Notes under the pieces: generated by a model
Database searches by the model: none
What the model was told of the DNA's origin: nothing
What the model saw: only the letters and a program-made list of their open reading frames with translations
Program-made: the position numbers and the translations under genes
NCBI GenBank assembly: GCA_963922205.1
Contig: CAWUHX010000367.1
Span: 1 to 64,000 of the forward strand
Reading direction: 5' to 3'
Source: Romanomermis culicivorax
Taxonomy: Eukaryota; Nematoda; Enoplea; Mermithida; Mermithidae
Length of the DNA: 64,000 bases
Part shown: one piece after another, positions 10,480-21,712 of the stretch
Layout of the letters: each line of letters starts with the position of its first letter
Numbering within the stretch: position 1 is the first letter of the stretch

Positions 10480-11999
10480 ATGACCCACCAAACGCAAGAT
10501 CATTTAGGAGAAATCGTTAGAGAACAGATAAACGATTTATTTTCAGAACATTTTCATACCCTACGCACACAATTGAATCAGAATACAGTAAACCCTACCC
10601 TAATAGACGATCTAAGAACAGCAAACATTCGTAATAACATGGCAAATAATTTCTACGCGAAACCTACAGTATTCACAGGTGGCGTGACCCAACATTTTGG
10701 TGAATGGAACAAAAGATTAGAACAATTCATGGCACTCCAAGGCATGAAAGATACAGACGTACAGTTAAAGTTGGCATGTTTAGAAATTCATTTAGGAGGA
10801 GCCGCGTTAAATTCAAAAGTTTAGCCAATTCCAAAAACCCTCCCCACACATACGAGCAGTACAAAGTCGCATTACAGGCATTTTTCCCAAACAATAGAGA
10901 TAATGAGCTACATCAACAATTCTTACACGAAAGAAAACAAAAGCGTTCAGAAACAGTAACTGAATTCTTATTTGATCTAGAACATCTCGCAACCCTCGCC
11001 TACCCTAACTTTAACACAGACGCACGAGAAATGATCATAAAACCCCTCTTTGTAGAAGGCATACAAAACGAAATCAGGGAAGCAATTAAGTATAGAAGGT
11101 TTGCAACTCTAAAAGAAATGTCAGACGAAGCAGCCTACATTGAACAGCAAATCCTTAGAAATGAGTTAAAATCCAATGTCCTTCCATTTATACCCCCAAA
11201 ACCCGAACCCATCTTTTCTCTAACCAAAAACACAGACCAACAGGACCTTTTGCATCAGTTGGAACAACAAGTAAAAGATTTACAGTTGTAGATCAAACAA
11301 AAACCTCAATCCCCACAACAGAGTAGCTACAACAATTTCAGTAACAATACTTTCAGCAGGAATAATGCTTACAGGAACAATACCACCCCTAGGCAACCCA
11401 CATGCTTCCAGTGTGGACAAATTGGACATGTAGCTCGTAATTGTAAATCAGTAGGCACCCGGAAATCATGTGAAATTTGTTTTCGTAATAATCACAGTAC
11501 ACGTGATTGTAAAAGCCGATGCCTCCACTGCTCCCAAACAGGACATAGATCTGAGAACTGCCTTTCAAAACCCTACTCAAATTTTCAATGTTTTCTATGC
11601 AAGCAGAGAGGTCATACAAGTAGATACTGTCCAAATCAACAAAGTCGTAATATTCAAAATTGCATTGAGTACAGGCAACCCCAACCCCTAATGGACATTG
11701 ATGACCCTGCTTTCTACTCAACTTTACCCGCCATAACTAACGGCCCTCAGACTACTTTAGGAACTATAATGCCCACCACTCACTGCCGTAGTCAGGAGGA
11801 GTACGTCCTCGACCTGGATGTACCCGATTGGTGCGCCATGTCACCATCCCCCATGCCCGAAGCTGCCAAAATCGGAAAATCGCTGCCCACCATCCCAGCA
11901 GACTACAAAATCCTGTGCAAACAAGACACCAAATCGCCCACCGCCCCAGAAACACCTTCAAAACAGGCCGTAACCTTTTGTCCCTCTTCCACGACCTGA
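10480..11999 (+). pseudogene. gag: gag (capsid plus four CCHC zinc knuckles), broken
   Basis: Encodes the structural Gag protein of the retroelement. An ATG at 10480 begins a reading frame that runs to 10824 and covers the start of the Retrotrans_gag capsid region (FGEWNKRLEQFMALQ). The matching continuation is in another frame, to 11291 (TYEQYKVALQAFFP onward), so there is a frame change near 10805-10825. A TAG at 11289-11291 then interrupts the frame. Beyond it the same frame carries four CCHC knuckles of spacing C-x2-C-x4-H-x4-C: the first Cys codon is at 11403 and the last knuckle ends near 11628. The frame ends at 11999 after a Pro-rich tail. Four knuckles is more than the usual one or two. 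The frame may extend upstream into the LTR, so the true start is uncertain. The last part overlaps the env-like frame, which is open from 11828. Confidence 0.88.
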
Positions 12000-12049
12000 C
12001 CCCCGAACCCTACCGATTCCACCCCCGCCAAACACTCTTGCCGACCCCC

Positions 12050-13981
12050 ATGAGTAAGCAAATCCGAACCCCATCCCCTGACTCAACTTCTAAAGTTTTA
12101 CAGACTGTTCAGATTGTAAACCGGCCACCCCCTCAACACAACAACGCAAAACACCAACAGCCGCCACGCCAAACCGGCCAGAGCGAAAAATCACAGTGCC
12201 CCGCCGCATCCACTAAACCATTGTATTGGCCAATGTATTGCATATTTCTTTGTATAATAATCCCCACATCGTGTAGTGCCCAATTTCAGATCTGTGGAAC
12301 TTCATTGAGCGGTCACTCGGTCAGCATACCAAAACTTGTATCATGCATGCCCCCTTCCACAGTAGACAAACTGGTACAGACATTCGGAAAAATCTATATC
12401 CCCTCCACTAAGCCTCATATAACAGATGCATACAAATGCAGTGTTCACAAATGGAAAATTTGTACTAATACAGGATTTTTTGGCTCAAAAGGTATTGTCT
12501 TCGACCAAACCTAAATGCAAAATCTAACCCCACATGTTTGTAAGGTAATCATTATAGACAAAGAACACAACGGTCAAAAATTATACGAAACCCAACCAGG
12601 ATTTTGGTCAACAAACAACTCCCTAAGCATAGAATACACAGGGTGTTGTACAGACCACTGTACCTCGGTCACTAACGTCATCATAGAAATAGGACAAATA
12701 GCGTCTTGGAATGGAAAATCTATGACAGGTACATTAGGTGACCTGGGGTCATGCAAACCGACATCAGGTCATTGTGTCACAGCCGACGGATCCATTATCT
12801 GGAATGAAACAGCATTTTAAAACTTATGCCCCTTCGAATACAAAAATACACATCCCATAAAACTCACGCAAACCCACATGATAATAGAAGAGCTACAAGG
12901 TGCATTCTCTGTTAAAAACACACTCTTTTCGAACCCCAATTGCCCAGAAATCCAAGACAGCATTCTAACTGAACAAGGCATTATTGTACAATGGGACAAA
13001 AGCACACCACATCGTAACGCATTTCTAACCCCAAAAACCAACGAAACCCATACTACACTCTACGATTTTGATGATTTTGAACCCATTAACGTGAAACTAA
13101 ACTATCTAGCAGACAAAATCCAGGAATTCGAAATTCAAAATTTCAAAAATGTATGGAGTGAATTATGCAGACAGGCACAGCGTCACCTTGATCTCGTATG
13201 GCAAATTTTGCGCCTTGATGCAACCCTTGGAGCGCATGCATTTCTACAGCGAACCGACATCATAGCAGAATTCACAGGAGAAGCCCTCACCGTCTGGCCC
13301 TGTAAACAAGTAAACGCATCTAAAGTCTTCTACAACCATAAAATCAACCAAACATGCTACAAACTTTTACCCATTCTCGTAGGAACCGAACTCATGTTTT
13401 CGAATCCAGGAGGCAACGATTTGACCCCTTTTTCACAAATGGTTGACTGCCATCATATGCATGTAGCCCTTTACAAACAGAATAATACATGGGTCAGTGA
13501 AACAGGATCCCCGCACGTCACAAATTTACCCTTAGAAATTGTCTGGAACCAAAATTTCTCCCTTTTCCATTTTAATACACCCACCATTTTTCATGATCAA
13601 CTTGCAACTATTTCAACCAACTTACTCTTTTTGAAACAATACATTTACAAAACTCACACACTCGAAAACGTTGTTAAAAAACTCGTCAATTATACAGCCC
13701 AAATGTCTCTCAATTCCGATACAGTTCACAACATGATCTCAGGCACTGGCCAAGCACTTGGAAATACCCTCTCTGGCGCCGGTCAAGGCATAGAACATGT
13801 AATAACCGGTACCACCCAAAGTCTCACGGACAGATTAAACAATTTGCTCAAAGGACCCCTGCAAATCATTATCAATTTAGCGGTTATTACTGTAGTTATT
13901 GCAGGCGTCTTTTATTCTTTTCTCATTCTCCGGAAATATTTCCCTTCTCCAAAGCACCATGCTGCAACTGAACATGCATAG
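12050..13981 (+). pseudogene. Envelope-like viral glycoprotein gene, broken, located between gag and pol
   Basis: A single reading frame is open from 11828 to 13981 except for TAA stops at 12512-12514 and 12818-12820. Possible starts are ATGs at 12050 and 12233. The second gives a typical signal peptide (hydrophobic core CIFLCIIIP, then a small-residue cleavage region SCSAQ). A Cys-rich ectodomain follows, with several N-x-S/T sites. Near the C-terminus, from about 13855, come Gly/Ser/Thr-rich heptad-like sequence, a transmembrane helix (IIINLAVITVVIAGVFYSF) and a short basic tail. Signal peptide, Cys-rich ectodomain and C-terminal anchor define a type I membrane glycoprotein. The spacing of cysteines and the CY-x3-P motif remind me of glycoproteins of chuvirus-like RNA viruses, but this is inference from memory of the pattern. 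The same frame is open for another 45 codons after 13981. Confidence 0.75.
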
Positions 13982-14181
13982 GAAATACCATCAAACAACA
14001 GACATTTACATGAGACCATTCCCCCATCATTCGGCCATGCTCTTTTAGAATTAGCTAATTGTCGTGGGGCACAAACGCAGCAGAAATACGTCCTTGTCGA
14101 TATTGATACCCCCTGAACTCCTGCAATCGAACTCATTAATCAAATTCACCAATCTGCATCAAATATGCAAAAATATCAAAT

Positions 14182-14802
14182 ATGCAAAATGCATCAAATA
14201 AGCCACCCCAAAATGTACCTGAGAAACATACCCCTCATATCCCAATCACACTTAACGGAAAATTAATCACAAAAGGCATGATTGACACTGGTGCAGTCTA
14301 CTCACTCATTGATTCACGGATCGCTCAAATTTTACAGTTAGACATGAAACCCCCGCTAGTCCAAGCAAAAGCAGCAAATAATCTCCCAATTCACTTTGTA
14401 GGGACTACTTTTGTCACAGTGACAGCCCAAACAATCCAGGAAACAATCATGGTCCATGTCCAAAAAGATTGCACAGCAGACATCCTTCTAGGCAAAAACT
14501 TTCTCAGTCGACTTTCGGAATATACTATCAACAATCAGAAATCTCAGGTCAAATTTGGCAATGTCATACTACCTTGTGAGGGCCTAGAATACAGCCCACT
14601 TTCGACCCGTGGTGGAACCTATCTAGACGAAAAATTAGAATTACCACCCCATACAGTAACCGAATTTACTGTCCCTTGCCCAAATCGTACTTACAGGTCA
14701 AACAGCTTGAATTCACCCCGAAACCCAAACAGAATCCTAAAGTCCATTTCGCAGCTTGTGTCTCTGAAAATCAAAACAATCGCATACGCATATCAGTCCT
14801 AA
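14182..14802 (+). pseudogene. pol: pol N-terminus: retropepsin-like aspartic protease
   Basis: Aspartic protease of the retroelement, which matures Gag and Pol. The catalytic DTGA is at residues 35-38 from the ATG at 14182. The flap region and the second hydrophobic-hydrophobic-Gly element (ILLGKNFL) follow at the normal distance of about 70-80 residues. The frame then runs into non-homologous sequence. Reverse transcriptase continues in the frame that is open from 14676, so there is a frame change between 14676 and 14802. The region 13982-14181 holds no Gag-Pol junction, and pol is separated from gag by the env-like gene, so readthrough or frameshifting from gag could not normally express it. 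Confidence 0.85.
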
Positions 14803-17735
14803 ACACACAAGAAACAGCCCAAACTCTTTACCCTGGAACATGCATCGGTACAGTCTCCTGTTACATTCGAAAACAAAATGCTCCCGCTAACGTAACCCCC
14901 TCCATGCAAAACCACCCCAACCGTTTTGATACATTCACATGGTTAAAAGAAAACGTTAATTTAACCTCCAGTGACCTGACAGAAGCAGAAAAAACACAAC
15001 TCCTACGCGCCCTATCGAAGTATCCTACATTATATGCTAAATCCAAAATGGACGTAGGTAGAACCACCCTTGTTTCACATACAATTCACACCAATGGCTC
15101 CCAACCCGTACGTAGACAACTTTATCGGACTTCCCCAAAAGAAAAGCAAATCATACAAGCAGAAGTTGAGCAACTCGCAGCAGCAGGTGTCATAAGCCAG
15201 AGCAATTCTCCATGGTGTACCAACACAATTTTAGTCCCCAAAAAAGATGGAGGCCATCGTTTATGCATTGATTTTCGAGGCCTCAACAAAGTAACCAAAA
15301 AAGACACCTACCCCTTGCCCCGCATAGATGAAATTCTCGACACCCTGCATGGAATGAAATATTTTATGTCCCTTGACCAATCCAATGCCTATTATTCCAT
15401 TCCCATAGCACAAGCAGACAGAGAAAAAACGGCCTTTAATTGCTCAGCCGGCCAGTATCAATTCAATTACCTCCCCTTTGGTCTAACCAACGCCCCAGCT
15501 ACATTCCAAAGGTTAATGGATGTTATCCTTTCGGGACTCCAATGGAACACATGCCTTGTATATCTCGACGATGTTATGGTATTCGCAGACTCCCATGCCC
15601 AAATGCTGGAACGTTTAGACACTATTCTTGCCCGATTCTCACAAGCAGGCCTTAAACTAAATATACAAAAATGCAAATTCTGTCAGCCCCAAGTCGAATA
15701 CTTAGGCCACGTCATTTCTCAGCAAGGCATTTCACCAGACCCCCATAAAGTACAGGCCATCTGTGACATACCCACGCCCAAAAGCTCAAAAGAAGTTAAG
15801 TCATTCCTTGGCCTACCCTCCTATTATCGCAGATTCATCCCAAATTGCTCTCAAGTTTCTAGCCCACTCACATCACTACTCAAAAAGAATTCCGAATTTT
15901 CCTGGGGCCCTGAACAGCAAAACGCATTCACTAACCTAAAGGAATTACTCATTCATGCCCCAATACTGCAGCATCCCGATTTCACAAAACAGTTTATTCT
16001 GCAAACTGACGCCTCAAAACTCGGAATCGGCGCCATTCTCAGTCAGCTAGATAGTAAAGGTCAGGATCGCCCCATTGCTTTTGGGAGCCGCACATTTAAA
16101 CCCGCAGAACGCAACTACCCGATAACTGAGTTGGAAACCCTTGCAGTAGTTGAGTTTGTCAAGTATTTCCGCCCCTACCTTTTTCAACAACATGTTATCG
16201 TACACACTGACCATACAGCAGTTCAGGCAGTCTTACAAAAGGAAAACCCGTCCCCTCGCATTGCCCGTTGGGGATTAGCCCTTTCCAGTATTTAGCTAGA
16301 CATTCGACCTAAGAAAGGCACTGCTAACCACAATGCAGATGCTGTTTCCCGATTCCCCTCACAGACAGCAAAGCAATCCTTTGATATTGACCAATTAGAA
16401 ACCCGCCCAGAAATATCCACTATCAATTCGGTTTTGGAAGCTGAAGCAACTGAACAAGAAGAGCAACAGAAAAATTTCGCCGAACTTCAACGCACTGATC
16501 CAACTGTCAAAAGTATTTTAGCAAAACTCGCCCAAAAACACCCCCTTACTCTGATAAAATTCGCAGTGCATCAAAACATCCTCTTTAGTATAGTCGACAA
16601 ACAGACAAAACTATACATTCCCAAGTCACAAGTCCAGCATCTCATTGCCTCACACCATGACAGCAAATTCACAGGTCATTTTGCTGCCGGGAAAAGTTTA
16701 CACTTGCTCAGACAAAAATATTTTTGGCCCCAAATGAGCCGTGATATCAAACGTTACTGCAAAACTTGCCACCCATGCCAGACACAGAAAGCCCTCCGAC
16801 ACAAAATACATGCAAATCTCGTACCAATTCAGCCGACTGGCCCATTTGATAGAGTCGGTGTTGATTGCATGGGACCGTTACCCCTCACTGAAGACGGCAA
16901 CTGATTCATTGTCATTTTCATCGATTATTTCACAAAGTATGTAGAGGCATTCCTGACCCCTGACATCACTGCGGCCACTATCGCCAAATTATTCGTAACC
17001 AAAATTGTTTGCCGTCATGGGTCCCTAAAAATCATCCATTGTGATCGTGGCTCCGATTTTGTCTCCGATCTCTTCTCACGGATAACTAGCTTATGCAATA
17101 CTCAGAAAATTCACACCACTCCATATCATCCCATTGCCAATGGAGAAGTTGAGCGTTGCAACCAGACTTTAGCCACCCGTATCCGCATGTACATCAATTC
17201 AAATCACACTGATTGGGATACTTATCTCCTATATGCTGTTTTTTCGATCAACATCCATAAAAATGATAGCACTTCGTATCCCCCATTCGAATTACTCCAT
17301 GGTAGGCAAGCTAATCTGACGTCAGATGCAGCCTTAAACTTTTTCCCCACGTCCTACATGGTTGATCTAGATGATTACGCCCTTCATGTAAAATCACATT
17401 TTAGGGAAGCACTCTCAACCATGCAGAAAAGTTTACAAAAAGCTCAAGACCACTACACCCATCAGTATAACAAGCATGCTCAGAACATACATTACAAGGC
17501 AGGTGATCTTGTCCTTTACAAAAATCATTCGTGTAAACAAGGGCTGACTCCCAAATTCCTCCCTCGCCAAAATGGGCCCTATACAGTTACAAATTTCATG
17601 TACCCCAATGTTACACTTAAAGACCCCCACAAGAATATCACATTTACGGTGCATGTAAACGAGACAACCCCTTTCTACCCTCGGAAAACAACTATCGAAT
17701 TTACCCCCACCCCTCCTAACCCTCGGAAGCCTTGA
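14676..17735 (+). pseudogene. pol: pol: reverse transcriptase, RNase H and integrase, with two in-frame stops
   Basis: One frame carries the polymerase polyprotein. Reverse transcriptase: PWCTNTILVPKKDG, LDQSNAYYSIPI, LPFGLTNAPATFQ and the catalytic YLDD (codons from 15561). RNase H: LQTDASKLGIGAIL, ELETLAVV and HTDHTAVQ. A TAG at 16293-16295 falls just before the end of RNase H, whose N-x-ADAVSR motif follows in the same frame. Integrase: an H2C2 zinc finger (HH...H...CKTCHPC), then the DDE core with Asp in VDCMGPLP, Asp in HCDRGSDF and Glu in EVERCNQ, 35 residues after the second Asp. A TGA at 16902-16904 cuts the core. The C-terminus has a GPY-type module (NGPYTV) and ends at 17735, just before the polypurine tract. 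Domains and order fit Ty3/gypsy. Confidence 0.95.
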
Positions 17736-17752
17736 ACGAGGACGTTCAACTC

Positions 17753-17766
17753 GGGAAGGAGGGAAA
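17753..17766 (+). promoter_or_regulatory. Polypurine tract
   Basis: GGGAAGGAGGGAAA ends directly at the first base of the 3' LTR, the required position for plus-strand priming. Confidence 0.85.
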
Positions 17767-18663
17767 TGTAACGTACCTGCTAAAGCAGTACTGTAAATAT
17801 GTAGCATACTGTATGTGATAGACATTTATTAGATATTATTTTATTTTCACATTTTATCGTCTCAAGGGTGTCTGGGATTCACACCCAAACATTCCTACAA
17901 AATTACGTGAAGTACTTTATTTTGATCCGTTCACACCCCGGTAGCCCAATTAAGATGCCCTAATTAATTTGCACAAACGGCAGCTGGTCCCCTAGAACCT
18001 ACACTAAACTACACATTCCACAGCTACTGTAATCCCCCGTAAAAGTCGTAAACAACACCTGCACACAGTAAAATACGTAGAAGCCCCGCCAGACAGTAGT
18101 CTCAAGTGTAACGGTAGCGGCGGCCCCATAAAACATGTGTATACAGAGAAACCAATACAGGAAGCATGCACAGAAGCACAGAGGTGTGGCCAAGCCCACC
18201 GTAGAAAGCAAGCGAAGCACGAGAAGCATACAGTACCAGGAAAGCATTAGGAAGGCGTAACTAAGAAAGCATAAAAAGCGTAGCAGGAAGCGATGATTGG
18301 TGGAAGAAGATGGACAGAAGCTCGACCTCCCGTGACGCCCAGGGAGTGGCCAAAAACGTCATATAAAAGAAGAAGCAAAGCATGATTTAGTTAGTTGTTA
18401 GATTGTTGTAATCGTTTCGTTTTTGATCCGCGGCCATTCCCTTTATTTGCAAGCAACCGTCTTCGAAAGCAATTAAACCGTGTCGTATATTTTATTTGCA
18501 AGCAAACGCGCCGTCCATTTGTGTTAGTCGACGTTCAAGCGACCGTCGATCATTCATTGTATTCTCGTATTATCGTCTCGCCGCGCCCCGTCCCGTTATA
18601 GCGGTTCCTGCCGTAACGCCGTTGGTTGAAAGTAAAGTACCTCACACAAATCTGGTCGTTACA
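17767..18663 (+). repeat. 3' long terminal repeat
   Basis: Exactly 897 bp, as in the 5' LTR. Differences are scattered substitutions, mostly transitions, with no indel noticed. Confidence 0.95.
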
Positions 18664-18960
18664 CAGGAAGGGCGATTTTTTGTGTGAAGGGACTGCATCC
18701 ATTAATCCACATTGGTCAGAAAATCCTTCCACCAAAAATTCGTGGAAATACGCTTGTTTAAACCCGGAATACTCTTCTGTGTAAAGTGACCTCATCTGTT
18801 GAATTCCCTGCAGTCAAAAACTCGTCCCACCAAAAAATCACAGAAATACGCATGTTTTTACACCCGAGATGATTTTTGTGTAGAGTGACCGCATCCATTG
18901 AATTCTCCATGATCGAAAACTCCTTCCACCAAAAAATCACAAAAATAAGCTAGTTTAACG
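18664..18960 (-). repeat. Minisatellite B, minus orientation, right side of the retroelement insertion
   Basis: Three roughly 97-bp units readable on the minus strand as TTTTTGGTGGAAGGA...GTCACTTTACACA...GTAAACAAG. They continue the array broken at 9339. The plus-orientation array is at 52698-53645. Confidence 0.8.
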
Positions 18961-20307
18961 GATATTTCATTTGTAGCATCTGCACGATGAGGTAAAAAAA
19001 TACTGCAATTTGAAAAATGTTATTTTTGGAATCTAATAATCAAGTAAAATAATTTTTATTTCATAAAAATCGTTACTCTAGTTTCAATATACCTATAGTC
19101 TGTTTTTTTTCAAATGCTATTTTTCCGAGGAAAGCTGAAATGATGAACACATGCCTAATTTCGTGTCAGGACTGAGTGGTATTTTACTGTAGTGTGGAAA
19201 ATTGATAAAACCACTTTATTTTTTCCGCAAAAATTTTGGATTTTCATATTGAAAAGATGCATTTTGGTGTATTTTAGAAGGTCATAATCTCACAATTTTA
19301 ATGACTTTAATTATCATTATTATGTAGATTACCCATACCCACCGTTTTTTTTCCTTGAAGGTTTTTCCACATGAGAACCGGACCCAAAATTTTTTCCTCA
19401 TTTTCCAAAATTTTTCCACATTTTTAAAAACGTTTATATTGTGGCTACGAATGCTTGTTTATGTATTTTAGGAGCATAGCCAAGCATTTTGTTGTATTTG
19501 GAGTCAGAAATCTGCAAAAATGAGGGAAAAAATTGAGAAAATTCTGGTTATGTTAGCCAAAATGAGCTCATGAAGAATATATTAGAGTTCTACAGGAGCG
19601 GCTAAAGCATGTTAACGTTAGAGTTCTCGTGAATTTATCCGTCGTTGACATTTCTGTGGTTCCGATTAGAATCATCTACTTTTATTTAGTCCTTGGCCCG
19701 GCACGGAGCGCCGGAAAATTTTTTGGATTTCACCTTCTAAAACGCTAGAAAATAAAGCTTCACAACGTTGAGAAATGAATTAAAATCAAATTGATGAAGT
19801 ATAATTTGTTTTCGGGTTTTTATATTCTAAAACGCTGGAAAATAAATCTCTCCAGCAGATATTCGTGAACAGGAGTTCTAAAATCGCAGTATAGAATGAT
19901 GTCCTCAATTTTCATCTTCAGTAAACGCAAAAGTTCAGGTTGCAAACTTTTAAAAAATTCCAAGCGTCAATAGACAAAATTAACAGAATTGATGAAAAAT
20001 CTCTAATTTCGGCGACATAATCAACTGTTAATGATTAGAAAATGAAACGAGCTAACTTGATTTATTCAAACTGTTGAGCATTAATTAGTAAGTTGAAGTA
20101 GATGTGCTAACGGCCGCGCCTGATAGAAAATAGTTATTATTATACATATGAACCACGCTACGCGCCGGAAAATTTTGAGATTTTGACCCTTCCAAGTCCA
20201 CCAAAACGCATCTTTTCGGTTTTGAATTCCCCAAAATTTTTTCCACAATGAGAACCATACCCAAAATTTTTTTCCTCACAAGACCCCATTTGAGGAAAAA
20301 AACGGTG
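18961..20307. repeat. Interspersed-repeat mosaic (MITE A end, family E pieces)
   Basis: No gene seen. A truncated MITE A end lies at 19096-19150 (TAGTCTGTTTTTTTTC). Family E pieces occur at 19195-19310 (minus), around 19690-19870 (palindrome CGGCACGGAGCGCCGG) and 20080-20307 (palindrome-derived GCTACGCGCCGG). The CCACATGAGAACCGGACCC block near 19365 recurs inverted at about 48700. Confidence 0.6.
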
Positions 20308-20400
20308 CCCATACCTGTAAGAGGTCCGACCAGCTGGGGGGGTGGGGGGATTAAACCCGAAATTTTGGGCTATGAGGGGGTCAAAAAAGTCGAAATTTTT
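20308..20400. mobile_element. Family F MITE, truncated copy
   Basis: Begins CATACCTGTAAGAGGTCCG, the mirror of the right end of the full copies at 40576-40794 and 44544-44760, followed by the G-run and the 'cccgaaattttgggc' segment, and stops near an AGGTATGG. Confidence 0.6.
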
Positions 20401-20960
20401 CCCAAAGGTATGGTATTACTTAGCTCAGGCGTGGCTTTTAGCATGTCTACCTCCATTTATCTTTTAATCTATAATAGTTTTCATCATCTTAAATGTATTA
20501 TCTCATTGTTTTAATTTTGTATTCAATATTTCATCATGAGATTTAATGAAGATTCACATTTTTTCCTTGACACAGTTTTTGAGAAAGATCAATGCCTCAA
20601 GTCTCTAAGATTTTTGAGGCGATTATTTCATTTCTAATGTAAAATAAATTCAAAAGCTTCATGGAAGTCTTTCGGAAATTTATACTCTTCTTACTCATGT
20701 GTTTTTGACCAAGTTCATGAGTACAAATAAATTACTGGTTTTAAACTTTTTCGAATAAAATTCTAGAAATTACGACTTTTGAACACAAAATTCGAATCCA
20801 ATTCTTGAAATAAATGTTCGGAAAACTGATTTTTCAGTGTTGCCGAATGTCAATATCCAATAAATTTTCAGGCGCTTTGCACCGGAAAGATTAACATCTC
20901 TTTTAGGCTCTCACTTCACTTTTCATCATAGAGGATGGAATAATTCAAGTTTAAAGTATT
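20401..20960 (-). repeat. Family E long copy, inverted relative to 591-1360
   Basis: Matches 1160 down to about 600 in inverted order: the gagctcaggcg/cttttagcatgtctac block, the 'gagaaagatcaatg' block, the 'aaattcgaatccaattcttg' block, and a palindrome remnant at 20868-20885 (GGCGCTTTGCACCGG). Confidence 0.7.
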
Positions 20961-21712
20961 TTCTCATTTTTCACAAAAAAACCACTTTTTGGTGTTTTAC
21001 ATGATGCTAGACATCATTTTAAAATCGAAATAAGTGGCGCTCATGAACTCCAGTGGTCAAAAAGTCGGAAAAACACAAATTATTCAAATTAGTAAAATAA
21101 ATAAAAATAAGCACAATGACTAATTTTTATTCTCCAATGATCTCCTACACCAAAATCTTGGTCAATCAATGATCCAAATTGCAAAAAAGCTCCATCACAT
21201 GTGCTGTATAATGAGTGATTTTTTTCATTAGAGATATAAATTTAGTTTTTTCAAAATGGAATTCTCTTTCTTTTGCATGTCATTTTTCCAAAATTTTCCA
21301 GGTTTTCTCAGAGAAATAAATAATCAGTGTCAAAAATGCCCATAAATGAAAGCAAAAGAATGTTGGAAAATTCTTCAGCTTTTAGCCTTTTTGGCGAATA
21401 GTCATATTTTTGAGCATTTTTAATATTCAAAGAAAGTTTATTTTTGAGCATTTTGATGACAAATTTTTCTAAATCGTTGATTCATGACCATTTTCAGTGT
21501 AAAATTGTCGAAAAATGCTCATTTTCAAGAATTTTTGTGAAAATTATCAGAAAATATTTAGTTTTGTGCATTTTTGATGAGAAAAGTTAAAAAAGACTAT
21601 CTCCCAGATTTTTTTGTAGAATGTCTTGATCATGTGTTTCATTTTATCTTTTTTTATTATTTTTGCCATTTTTTCGAATTATCAGATGATCTCTGATATT
21701 TAAACTTTGCAG
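20961..21712. other. Gene-free AT-rich interval
   Basis: Dominated by degenerate 'gagcattttt' repeats (about 21280-21600). No coding pattern. It may be intron or upstream DNA of the doubtful gene that follows. Confidence 0.4.

Larger units (their letters stand above)
9340..18663 (+). mobile_element. Ty3/gypsy-type LTR retroelement with order gag-env-pol
   Basis: The element is 9324 bp with two 897-bp LTRs (9340-10236, 17767-18663) that start TGTAA and end TTACA. A 4-bp direct duplication, CAGG, flanks it at 9336-9339 and 18664-18667. Its parts in order are a putative primer-binding site, gag with four zinc knuckles, an envelope-like glycoprotein frame, pol (protease, reverse transcriptase, RNase H, integrase with a GPY-type C-terminus) and a polypurine tract. 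The domain order inside pol (RT before integrase) places it in Ty3/gypsy. By eye the LTRs differ at roughly 30 sites (about 97% identity), so the insertion is not recent. The coding part has five in-frame stops and two frame changes, so this copy should be inactive. The glycoprotein gene between gag and pol is the unusual part. Confidence 0.95.

Noticed and set aside
14676-14802. Programmed frameshift between protease and reverse transcriptase
   Set aside because: No clear slippery heptamer with downstream structure was seen, and another frame change exists inside gag, so mutation is simpler.
11289-16904. Alternative genetic code or programmed readthrough to explain the in-frame stops in the retroelement
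   Set aside because: SSRP1 needs no reassigned codons, all three stop codons occur, two frame changes are also present and one falls inside the capsid domain. Ordinary decay explains it.
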